A program made the position numbers and the translations under genes. Below the pieces are notes generated by a model. It was not told the DNA's origin. It saw nothing but the letters and a program-made list of their open reading frames with translations, and did not search any database. From Gambelia wislizenii (taxonomy: Eukaryota > Chordata > Lepidosauria > Squamata > Crotaphytidae), in NCBI GenBank assembly GCA_030847615.1, contig JAUMIR010000003.1, forward strand, positions 283,396,265 through 283,460,264: DNA of 64,000 nt, written 5' to 3'. Below are positions 55,933-64,000 of this stretch, one piece after another. The stretch's first letter is position 1. Every line of letters begins with the position of its first letter.

Positions 55933-56073
55933 TTGTAACTGCTGTTGCAAATGTGTAATTTCTGCAATTCTTAGTTCTCTAGACTTGTTTGTGCTCTCAA
56001 TTTCTTGCCTTTGAGTAGCCAATCTGCATCTGATATCCTGAAGCTTCCCCTCCAGCTGATGTTTTTTATCATT
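55933..56073 (-). CDS. ITSN1: ITSN1 window exon 3: coiled coil continued
   Basis: This 141-bp exon has 47 codons, phase 0 at both ends. The peptide starts [18 protein letters not shown] and ends with HLQQQLQ. It continues the coiled coil without a break and joins LEAL of the previous exon to ESQQ of the next. The acceptor is GTTCAAG and the donor CAA|GTGAGT. It is closely clustered with the preceding exon, 209 bp away. Confidence 0.97.
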
Positions 56074-56282
56074 CTTGAACAAGAAAAAAATGGTTATTCA
56101 AGTTTTAATCAGACTGCAATCCTGGCTGCAAGAATGTTTTAGTCTGGCCTGTAAGCTGGAAAATAAAAATGAATATAGAAAAGGATATGTTGTGATAATT
56201 AACAGATTTTGTCACTTCTAATCATTCGGTTTCACATACTATGGTAATTTACAATAGATTTTAGCAGATATTTCCCACTTAC

Positions 56283-56432
56283 TAAAGCTTCTAGTTCAAA
56301 TTCCAGAGTTTTTTTCTTGGCTTTCAGAACAACTATATCCTCTTGTTCTTTGTTTCTTTGATTCAAGAGCTCTTGCCGCCGATTCCGTTCCCACTCAAGT
56401 TGTCTTTGCCTCTCAAGTTCCCTTTTTGCAGC
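56283..56432 (-). CDS. ITSN1: ITSN1 window exon 2: coiled coil continued
   Basis: This 150-bp exon holds exactly 50 codons in phase 0 at both ends. It begins [17 protein letters not shown] and ends with [15 protein letters not shown], a continuous heptad-type coiled coil. The acceptor is TTGTTAG just above 56432 and the donor GTAAGTGGG lies just below 56283. The intron before it is about 7.0 kb because it holds DIRS-B; the intron after it is only 209 bp. The exon belongs to the oligomerisation region between the EH and SH3 parts of intersectin. Confidence 0.97.
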
Positions 56433-56569
56433 CTAACAATGATTAAGAATATGAATGTTGACTTGCATAATCTATGTAACATTATTATAAGCAAATCATA
56501 CACAAAATTCCGATTTTACCATTCTGATGAACTCAGAATTTGACAGTAATACATTCTTATATCATTTGT

Positions 56570-56765
56570 TGATGTACCTTTAGGAACACGAGAAGCTGAC
56601 TTACTCCAAGTATACTGGTCCATCTAACTGTCTTTGCTGATTGGCAGACATTCTCCAGGATTTAGACAGATTTTTTTTTCAGCCTTATCTAGAGATGTCA
56701 GAAGCTGAACCTTGGATCTTTTGCATAAAGCTTCTGTTCTACCAGTGAGCAACAGGATAACAAGA
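56570..56765 (-). mobile_element. tRNA-derived SINE (second family)
   Basis: On the minus strand it begins with a tRNA-like head (gctcactggtagaacagaag, then ccaaggttcagcttc as a B-box) and ends near gcttctcgtgttcc. This is a common reptile SINE, different from the copies at 4346, 6157 and 16908. DIRS-B inserted just beside its head. Confidence 0.7.
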
Positions 56766-57140
56766 GGCTACTGAAATGGACAGGTTGCTTACCTGTAATT
56801 GTAGTTCTTCAAGTGGTCATCTGTACCCTCACACAATTGGGATCTCATGTATGTGCATATTAATCATGGAGTGTTACAGAGGCGAGTAGCTTTTTGGTGG
56901 TAGCCCCACCCTCCCAGGGCACTGCATAAATTGCGTCGGAAAGCTACCCCCCTCAGTTCTTGAATCTATCGTAAGGTGAACAGACCTGCCAGAAGAGGGG
57001 AGGAGGGTGGGATTATATGAGGGCTCAGATGACCACTCAAGAACTACAGTTACAGGTAAGCAACCTTTCCTCCTTCTTCGTGGTCCCTATGCCTCACATA
57101 ATTGGGAGAATAACGAGCTTACCCTGGAGGTGGAAACAGG

Positions 57141-58177
57141 TCAGCCCAATATCGAGGAAAGCGCCGCTCTGCCAAAATCAGTGTCTGTTCTGGGCCTGTA
57201 GTCTAGGTGGTAGTGGCGGATGAAGGTTGATGGCTGGGACCAGGTGGCTGCTCTGCAGACTTCCGGGAGCAAAATGCCTTTGTGCCATATCTGTGCAGTG
57301 GCTGCTGCTCTAGTGGAATGAGAGCAAATATGGAGTGGCAGCGGTTTCCTGGTCAGTTGATATGTCAAATTGATCAAATCCACCAGCCAGTAGGCAATCC
57401 TCTGGGAGGACACCGGTGAGCCCGGGTGGCAGCCTCCGTAGCATACAAATAAGCAGGGAGATTTCCTCAAGAATGCTGTGCAAGAGGTGTAGAACACAAG
57501 GGCCCTAGGTGCGTCAAGTACATATAGAGCCTGGTCCAAAGCAGAGGTCTGGAAAAAAGGAAGGCAGGATGATGTCCTGATTCATATGATAAGGTGAGAC
57601 CACTTTGGGAGAAAGGAGGAGTTGAAGCCACCTTGTCCTGGTGGAAAACCAAGTATGGGCAGTCCGAATTCACTGGCCCGTTTGGCTGAGGTGACTGCCA
57701 CCAAAAAGACCATCTTGAGGGTGAGGAGACGCAGGTCTGCTGTGGCTAGAGGTTTGAAGAGCTTATGCATGAGCTGGGAAAGGACAAGAGACAGTACCAG
57801 GAAGGTACTGGGTCTTGCACCAGAGGGTAGAGATTGGAGAGGCGCTTTAGGAAGCATTTGATGGTGGGGTCTTAAAAAAGGGCGGCTGAACCATGTCCCT
57901 CCGGTTGGTGTGCCCCACTTGCTGAAAGGTATACTTTTAGGGATGAGCAAGCCAGGCCCTGCTCTTTCAAATGAAGGAGGCAAAACATCACCGGATGGTA
58001 GTTGGTAGGTTGGTGAAGAGTGCTGGGTGAAGGTACAGAAATGGCACAATTTGGCTGCATAGGATTTGCGGGTGGAAGGCTTACATGTAGGATTTCCTGA
58101 ATTTGGCCTAACTGGGCTGGAGCCAGGAGTTTGCAATCAAAATTGCCATCCTGGATCTTCCCCAGAGTCCTCGTCAT
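57141..58177 (-). pseudogene. DIRS-B tyrosine recombinase, several frameshifts
   Basis: Core-binding pieces: RKSYAAKLCHFCTFTQHSS and LACSSLKVYLSASGAHQ. Catalytic box I: MVFLVAVTSAKRASEF, which keeps an arginine. The last frame has LFVCYGGCHPGSPVSSQRIA, then CSHSTRAAATAQIWH (H-x-x-R) and FIRHYHLDYRPR with the tyrosine. The catalytic residues survive in spite of at least three frame breaks. Clearly related to the DIRS-A enzyme. Confidence 0.85.
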
Positions 58178-58209
58178 CAGAGGAAGGGGAGGAGAGATAG
58201 CTGAGGGGG

Positions 58210-59510
58210 TCAGACCAGTGGCCTAAGAAGGCATCGCTGAGGGAGCCCCAACCCCTCCCTCTGTGGGAAAAGAAGCAGGGCCATTTGCAATTGTGGGGTG
58301 AGGCAAAGATGTCTATCGACAGTGGACCCAGCCATGACCAATAGTCGGAACATCTCATCCAAAAGACTCCACTCATGGGGGTGTAGAGATTTTCTGTTGA
58401 ATGAGTCTGCAAGAGAGTTGTCCATCCAACTGTGTGGACTGTGACAGAAACTATCTGCCTGGAGATGCACCAGTTCCAGAGCTGGGAGAATATGGTCGTC
58501 AGGGTGGATGAATGAGTGCTGCCCTATCTGTTTATGTAGTGGATAGTGGTTGAGTTGTCGTACATCATCTGGATTGTGGAATGGTGACTGAGATCCTCGA
58601 AAGCCTTGAGAGCACTGAGTACTGCTAGAATCTCTAAGGCACTGATATGCATGTGATGGAGGTGAGGGGGCCAGGTGGCCTGTATGGCAGAGTTGTTGCA
58701 ATGAACGCCCCAATCCTGTAGAGAGGCGTCAGATGTCACCATCACAGTGGGGCAAGGTGGTCTGAAAGGCATGCCTTTGTGAAGGTGGGACGGGTGTAGC
58801 CACCAAAGTAGGGAGAGGCGCACCAGCAGGGGTGGTGATAGTCACAGTACGGGAAGAACTCATGGAGGGACCACAACTGGAGTTTGTGAGTCTTGGGCTT
58901 GGCCTGGGGGACTTTTTAGCGGTGGGAGAATGGTGGCCAGCATAACCATGAGGAACCTCCTGCGTTGAATGAACTGATTTACTGCCTGGAGGTCCATGAT
59001 GGGATGGAGGGAGCATCTCTTTCTGGGATGGTGAAATAATGAGAGAAGAATCCTGAAGAGGCAGCTTGGGCCAGCAATCGTTGGATGGTATCCTTGGCCA
59101 GGAGGGATGTGACTGCTTGTCGAAACGTGGGCAAGGGTGGGGTAGAGCGGAATATGCCACAAGGGGGAAACGGGTGAAATCTATGGTGTATCCTGTGCAT
59201 ACAATGGAATTTGCCCACCTGACAGAAGAAATGGCCTCTGTGGCCTGGGTGTGGGCAGCTATTTCCAGGAGTTGGGGGGGATGTGAGGCAACAGTGGAGG
59301 CTGGTGGAGATGTCGCATGGAAGGGTACCATAGTCAAAGGCACTGCTTTTTGGAGGAGCGCTGTTTGGAGTGCCGGAATGACTGGTAGCACTGGGATATG
59401 CCCGGGCACTTTTGTTGTTGTTGTTTGACGGCGGGGTAATGGTAAAATAGCGATTGTGAAGTAGAGGTAGAGGGATGAGATGGTTTCTGCCAATATGGCT
59501 TGGAGTGACA
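58210..59510 (-). pseudogene. DIRS-B RT/RNase H remnant with the RT core missing
   Basis: RT N-terminal pieces are present: SVRWANSIVCTGYTIDFTRF, FRQAVTSLLAKDTIQRLLAQ, SGFFSHYFTIPERDAPSI and LQAVNQFIQRRRFLMVMLAT. The sequence then jumps to the connection and RNase H: HKGMPFRPPCPTVMVTSDAS, ALEILAVLSALKAFEDL, and MMYDNSTTIHYINR. The palm with the catalytic aspartates is absent, so about the middle of RT is deleted. Frames change repeatedly. Confidence 0.82.
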
Positions 59511-59574
59511 ATACTGGCGGTGAGGTTGAGTGATGCCCATTTTTTGGCTGTGGTGCAGGCCTTCACTAAGGTAG

Positions 59575-60306
59575 TCATAGCCTTGCCTGTTCTGCTGTTG
59601 AAGAGGTCCTCGCCATTGAATGGTAGGTCCTTGATCCACTGGCAGGTGTCTTTGGTAATGCTAGCGAATGTGAGCCAAGCATAGTGATGGAGGCCAATCT
59701 CCGTTGCCATAGATTTAGCTGCGCAGTTGGCTGCGTGGTGGGCGGCACTGATTTGGCAGCCTGCGAGCCTGTGGGCTTCCTATTCAAAGAGCACCAGAAC
59801 GTTTTTGTGGTCATCTGGTAAGTAAGGGAGAAAAGAGGCTATTTTTTCTATAAAAATTCCTGGTATCCAGGCATGCAAGCCAGATAATTTGTTACTGGAC
59901 AGCCAACAAGGATGAGTAGAACTTTCTCCCTATGAGGTCAAGGCGACAACCTTCCTTGTCCAGTGGAGCAAAGAAAGCGGAGCGACATATCAATTTCGCC
60001 TGTGACACCTCCATAATGATGGAGTTTGAAGTGAGGTGAGTAGAGAAGAGGGGGGGCTTTATCTGTTTGAATCTTGTAAAGGTTATCCAGGCAACATGCT
60101 GTTGGGGGAACCAAAGCTGGTCTTATCCAGGTGTGCTTGGCTACCTCCTGAAGCATGGGGAGGAAGGGGAGCATTGCTGGAGTGTTGCTAGGCATCTCAA
60201 CCTGCTGGAATATAGGATCCAGGGAGGTTGGATTTTGCAATCTAAGCTCCAGGTTGAGTGATTTTGCCATACGAATGAAGTCTGCATAGGGGCAGCAGTC
60301 CTCCAA
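59575..60306 (-). pseudogene. DIRS-B gag-like protein, C-terminal part
   Basis: One frame (59938-60306) has MEDCCPYADFIRMAKSLNLE and LDNLYKIQTDKAPPLLYS, matching the DIRS-A part with RLYRVGGEHV. A second (59575-59814) and an overlapping one to 59710 carry HHYAWLTFASITKDTCQWIK and DLPFNGEDLFNSRTGKAM, matching HAWLRSSGL and DLPFDESGLF of DIRS-A. Frames are broken. Confidence 0.75.
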
Positions 60307-61286
60307 TGCCAGCAGGGGGATGTGTCCCTCAGGTCATCCAGGATGGAGATCTCAGGACAGTGGGACCACTAAGTGAGAGCATCCTTGTCTCCCTCTCTCA
60401 GTCGAGGACTCGTGGCAATCCAGAAAGCGGTGGCAAGGGTTGGAGGGAAGCGTCCCTGGGTCGCAATCAGGGGAAGGATGCTTGGGCCGAGAAGACGGTG
60501 GTGTTGGGTCCGGTGGTAGATTCTGAGGTCTGTCACCATGGGAACTGTCCTTACCAGAGTGGTGTTGTCTCTTGGTCCGGCCGTGGGGTGATTTGCGCCA
60601 GTTGTGGGCCTTTGGCTCCCTATGATGGGATCGTCTCAGCTGGTATGGAAAGTACCTCAGGTCCAGATATGGGAGGTAATGGGTGCCTTGGAAACATGGA
60701 GGTCTGAAGAGGTACCACGAATCTTGTGAGGAGGAAGTGGACTGGCCACGGTCCTGATCTGAATAGGTTGAGCAGAACTGGGAGTGGGTCAGGTGGGCTC
60801 AGGTCCACTGTCAATCTCAAGAATATAGCGACAATAGCAGTGCCCATCCTGGCATCTGCGTCAGGACCTGGAGTGACGCAAGGTCGATGACACAGACCTG
60901 GAGCACTGAGTCCTGGGTTGGTTGGATCAGGAACAGGTTTGGGACCTCTGCGAACAGGATCGACGTGACCGGAACGAGGATTGGGATCAACATGATCAGG
61001 ACTGATGTGATCGGGATTGACAAGACCAGGACCAGGTCCGGAAGGAGACTGGGAAAAGGACTGAGCCTGGGATCCAGGTCAGGCTAGAGACTGGAGGCTT
61101 GACCAGGGTCAAGAATGGCCTTAGGAGTTGGACTGGGCCCAGTCGGATCCACCTGAGTCTAGTTGCTGGTCGCCGAAACCACAGTGGTTGAGTTGTTCAT
61201 CATCAACCCTCGGCGATGGGACCAGGCGATGGGACGGTATAAGTTCTGGCGGTGGGGCCAGCAGAGAGACTGCTTGGTGTGTTGAC

Positions 61287-61904
61287 TTAGACCGTTTTGG
61301 TGCTGACAGATCCGAGGCCTCGGTACCTGTGCTTTCTGCCTTTCTTCATGATTTTGGCTGGAAACGGCTCAGTGGAGATGGTGGAATGCAACTGGGTTGG
61401 TTTCATGGATGTCGAGGCCATGGCCGATGAGGAGAGAATGGAACTGCCAGTATAAATGCTTTGGGAGGCGGAGTCTAACGGCTGGTTTTGCACAGCAATA
61501 TCAGCAGCCCAGAAGAATTGTTCCCAAAGGTGGATCTGCAGCCGGGAGACTATATTTTTGAGTGCCTGGGTGGTGAAGCCCTTGCAGATGTTGATGGAGA
61601 TAACTTTGTGGGCCTCCCCAAAGCAAAAAAGGCAGTGGTTGTGGCCATCTGAGTGGGGGATTTCCACCCACCCACAGGAAGGGCAGGTTTTGTAAAGGGT
61701 CCTGGAGGCCATACAAGGCCGAACAAGACCAGGGCAAGTCTGAAAATCATCTAATCCAGTGGAGAAAATGAGAGCGGAGTCAAAAAAACAAACCAAGGGT
61801 TCGATAATCCAAGGAGAAAAATGCCAAAATCCAGAGAGAAAATAGTCCAAGTTCAGAAAAAAAGTGAGAGAGCTACTCAACAGAGAACTTTCCAAGTGAT
61901 CCAC
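61287..61904 (-). CDS. DIRS-B gag-like protein, N-terminal part
   Basis: A 205-residue open frame. It has the same Cys/His cluster as DIRS-A: CPSCGWVEIPHSDGHNHCLF, then CFGEAHKV. This is followed by a Ser/Thr-rich region and a basic end FPAKIMKKGRKHRYRG. In DIRS-A the matching methionine lies just before the cluster, so the first 60-70 residues here may be upstream leader sequence rather than true protein. Confidence 0.75.
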   Translation of the reverse strand: MDHLESSLLSSSLTFFLNLDYFLSGFWHFSPWIIEPLVCFFDSALIFSTGLDDFQTCPGLVRPCMASRTLYKTCPSCGWVEIPHSDGHNHCLFCFGEAHKVISINICKGFTTQALKNIVSRLQIHLWEQFFWAADIAVQNQPLDSASQSIYTGSSILSSSAMASTSMKPTQLHSTISTEPFPAKIMKKGRKHRYRGLGSVSTKTV

Positions 61905-62079
61905 AACGACGGACGAAAAGGAACTGAGGGGAGTAGCTTTCCAGCACTATTTATGTAGTGCCTTGGGAGGGCGGGGCTACAACCAAAAAAACTACTCAGC
62001 TCTGTAACGTTCCATGTTTGATCTTCACATGTGCAAGATCCGAAGTGTATGAGGGCACAGAGGCCACGAAGAAGAAATT

Positions 62080-62160
62080 ATTTATTTATGTATTTATTTA
62101 TTGGTATTTATACCCCGCTCTTCAGCCAAAAGCTCTCAGAGTGGCTTATAAATTGTTAAG
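62080..62160 (-). repeat. L2-type LINE 3' tail
   Basis: Minus strand gagcggggtataaatacc followed by (AATA)n. It directly adjoins the right end of DIRS-B. Confidence 0.6.
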
Positions 62161-63439
62161 CAATAGCACCTACGCATCTACACCACTTTTATAGCATGCT
62201 AGGCACTCTACAAGTGGTTTCCAATGTGTGTTAGCTAATTACCACCACAAGCCAGCTACTCATACTGAAATTGTGTTATTTTCAGGTAATTCCACTTGAA
62301 GACAAGCTTCATCTGATATATTAAGTCCAACAACTATGGTATTATGTTCCATAATCAAGAGAAAAAGAAACTTGTCAACCAAAATAACCCTAGCCATTTC
62401 CAGCAGATACGCTCCTAGTTTTAAAATTTCATTTAAATAAAAATGTACAACCCCCCAAAGACTTTGAAAGTTGCTTACAAATATTCATCATAATGAAGAC
62501 CACAGTGCTCACAAAATGCCAGGCAATACACTATGTAGGAAAAAGACTGCCTAAAGAGCCATGGCACTCAGTAAAAGTTCAATGCAAAGTCCAGCTTTAG
62601 AAAACAAACTGCCTTAACTATGAAGATGGAATATTTAAAACATGACCTTCATGTATGCAAAGGGATCTTGTAGCATCTTTGAGACTAAGAGAAAGAAGTT
62701 AGTAACATAAGCTTTTGTAGACTTAAGTCTGCTTCATCAGACTTGAAGTGCACATGACCTTCTTGGACACTTCTAAAGGAGGTATGGGAATCAAATCCCG
62801 TCAGCCCTTGCTAGCACAGTTAATAGTGAGGAAATGCTAGGAGCTGTGGTCCAACAATGTCTGAAAGGCCACGTTATTCCCACTCATCCTGAAGCATCCA
62901 GGAGAAATCAGTCCTTAATATACCTGGATTTCATTATGTTCAGGGCTTTAAAGGTCAATGCCAGAAATATGAGCACTTTCAATTCTGCCCCAAAACTCAA
63001 CTGGAGACAGCATCGTACTGTGTAGCTGTTGAAGCACCCAACATGAATCCATGTTGATTTAAATCAATATGACGCAAAATGTCACCGGGTTTTTTTAGAT
63101 TAGGGGTGAGGAAAGTGTGAGCCTCCAGATGTTGCTGGATTGCAGTCAGCCTTGGCACAGTTAATGGTGAGAGCTGATGGGAACTGCTGTCTAGCAACAT
63201 CTAGAGCAGCACATATTCCCTATCACTGTGTTAGATCCAAGGAAAGAACTGGGTAATTTTCTATGCCCTCTATGACAAAATGTTGCACTGAAGTTTGGCT
63301 ATCTTCCTGCCACAATGTGATAAAAAACTAATTTCCCTAATACAGTTTTTGAAAAAAGCATGATGAATATTCATTCCCTAATATACCTTTTCATTTGTTT
63401 TTAGACAAGTAGGTATTCCTTCTGAAATTGTCCATTTAC
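62161..63439. repeat. Intronic DNA with three small dispersed repeats
   Basis: About 62655-62760 belongs to the family with gcttttgtagacttaagtct. About 62795-62870 and 63110-63215 belong to the hAT-like MITE family also seen at 3776. The rest has no recognised feature. Confidence 0.5.
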
Positions 63440-63702
63440 CTCACGCCTTTCTATTTCTTTCCTCCTTTCCTCTTCCCTCTGACGTTCCAATTCTCTCTGT
63501 TTTTCTAATTGTTTTTCTAACTCTAGCTGCCTTTTCCGTTCCTGCTCCTGTCGTTCACGCTCTTTTCTTTCCTGCTCTGCTCTTTCTAACTGTGCAAGAC
63601 GCTCTTGCTCTTTTCTTTGCTGCTCCAAAAGGGCTTGCCTCCGCTTTTCAAGCTCTAGGTTGCCACGTTCAAAGTTCTCGCGTTTCTTATCTTCAAATGT
63701 TA
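63440..63702 (-). CDS. ITSN1: ITSN1 window exon 1: coiled-coil (KLERQ) region, first part
   Basis: This 263-bp exon carries two bases that finish a valine codon and then 87 codons. The peptide is almost wholly charged and glutamine rich, with many Glu, Arg, Lys and Gln, including the runs [20 protein letters not shown] and KQREL. This is the start of the central coiled coil, which serves homo- and hetero-oligomerisation, for example with Eps15 in family members. The acceptor reads TTTGAAG just above 63702 and the donor reads GAG|GTAAAT at 63439. The exon ends in phase 0. The upstream exons with the EH domains are outside the window, 64000 being only 298 bp away. Confidence 0.96.
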
Positions 63703-63900
63703 CTTCAAAAAGAAGAATGTCACAATTAGAATTCAGTTTATATTGCACGCATGTATATTTTTATGCATAAAATCAAAATTATTCCAACTAGAATGTACTT
63801 TAAAATCTTAAGACTCTAAACAAAATATCTGGTTTTAAATCATTTCAATACTATTCTAGGTTGTTATATCAGACAAACAATAAGCCACAATGGTTTAGAA

Positions 63901-64000
63901 CAGCGGCTCTTAACCTTTCTTTACCAGGGACCCCCTTTAATATCTTTGTTGCTGCGGATCCCTAACTCAAGATTTAAAACAACAACAACAATAGCAGCAG
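63901..64000 (+). mobile_element. hAT-type MITE, cut by the window end
   Basis: The left TIR cagcggctcttaacctttct and the next bases match the element at 2932. An (AAC)n run follows near 63978. The right end is outside the window. Confidence 0.8.

Larger units (their letters stand above)
56778..62074 (-). mobile_element. DIRS-B: near full-length DIRS-type retrotransposon (5.3 kb)
   Basis: Same architecture as DIRS-A, but a diverged subfamily. The left ITR at about 56815-56965 and the right ITR at about 61916-62062 are inverted and about 150 bp long. The internal complementary region at about 57025-57110 (ccactcaagaactacagtta, then cttcttcgtggtccctatg) matches both outer edges. Minus-strand genes run gag (61904 to about 59575), RT/RNase H remnants (about 59510-58210) and recombinase (58177-57141). 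It has many frameshifts. It lies in the intron between ITSN1 window exons 1 and 2, in sense orientation. Confidence 0.9.
5563..63702 (-). other. ITSN1: ITSN1 gene, internal segment of 16 coding exons (coiled coil to SH3D)
   Basis: Intersectin-1 is a large endocytic and exocytic scaffold that binds dynamin, synaptojanin, Eps15/epsin-type partners and, in its long form, activates CDC42. Sixteen minus-strand exons join with consistent phases into 800 complete codons: a charged coiled coil, then four SH3 domains in the order SH3A, B, C and D with linkers. ITSN1 is preferred over ITSN2 because the linker and SH3 sequences, for example the SH3B core and the short TAGKTGSLGKKP linker, match my knowledge of vertebrate ITSN1. 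The two EH domains should lie to the right of the window, and SH3E plus DH-PH-C2 to the left. No exon is broken, and every intron I checked starts GT and ends AG on the minus strand. Introns range from 120 bp to about 10.8 kb, and the largest are mostly transposons. Confidence 0.94.

Noticed and set aside
5563..63702. ITSN2 rather than ITSN1
   Set aside because: The linker peptides and SH3 details fit my knowledge of ITSN1 better; a phylogeny would settle it.

Overview
The window is vertebrate nuclear DNA, most likely from a lizard or other lepidosaur. The evidence for that is a spliced, highly conserved animal gene sitting in long introns full of CR1, L2 and L1-type LINEs, tRNA-derived SINEs, Penelope-like and DIRS/Ngaro-type tyrosine-recombinase retroelements, hAT MITEs and TA-flanked MITEs. 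This repeat mix is typical of squamates. The species cannot be fixed from the sequence alone.

Only one host gene is visible: an internal part of ITSN1 (intersectin-1), read on the minus strand from about 63702 down to 5563. Sixteen consecutive exons with canonical splice sites and matching phases encode 800 complete codons. In transcript order these are the central coiled-coil (KLERQ) region (exons 1-7 of the window), SH3A (exons 8-9), a linker (10), SH3B (11), a linker (12), SH3C (13), a 46-bp linker microexon (14), and SH3D (15-16). The EH domains lie beyond the right edge. SH3E, and the DH-PH-C2 part of the long isoform, lie beyond the left edge. All exons are open and look functional.

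Everything else is intronic, and most of what I can classify is transposon-derived. From left to right: a degraded CR1 (about 0.6-1.95 kb); a 493-bp hAT element with an 8-bp target duplication (2.9-3.4 kb); SINEs; a truncated DIRS element (8.4-9.9 kb); a scrambled CR1 mosaic (9.9-12.06 kb); a GC-rich TA-flanked MITE (12.26-13.29 kb); another MITE and hAT MITE (17.2-18.03 kb); and a plus-strand Ngaro/DIRS-like element (about 19.9-23.1 kb). Next come a 111-bp Penelope stub placed 21 nt upstream of an ITSN1 exon (23.8-24.0 kb) and a nested stack (26.0-34.9 kb) in which a MITE-like sequence holds a LINE that in turn holds a 5.5-kb DIRS element and a 1.5-kb inverted Penelope. Further right are MITEs at 36.7-37.5 and 38.4-38.8 kb; an L2 LINE split by a 3-kb L1-type insertion (39.4-44.1 kb); a LINE 3' fragment (46.8-47.5 kb); two MITEs carrying minisatellite bodies (48.2-49.3 and 50.2-50.9 kb); and a second near full-length DIRS (56.8-62.1 kb).

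The most notable points are the Penelope stub in the 3' splice region of the second SH3A exon, together with no visible match to the neural five-residue SH3A microexon in the same intron; the multi-layer nest whose insertion order can be read from target duplications and interrupted reading frames; loss of the reverse-transcriptase core in all three larger tyrosine-recombinase elements; and MITEs whose bodies are different GC-rich tandem arrays, one with an exact 98-bp period. I found no evidence of a wholly new system. The interest lies in the transposon architecture around a conserved gene.
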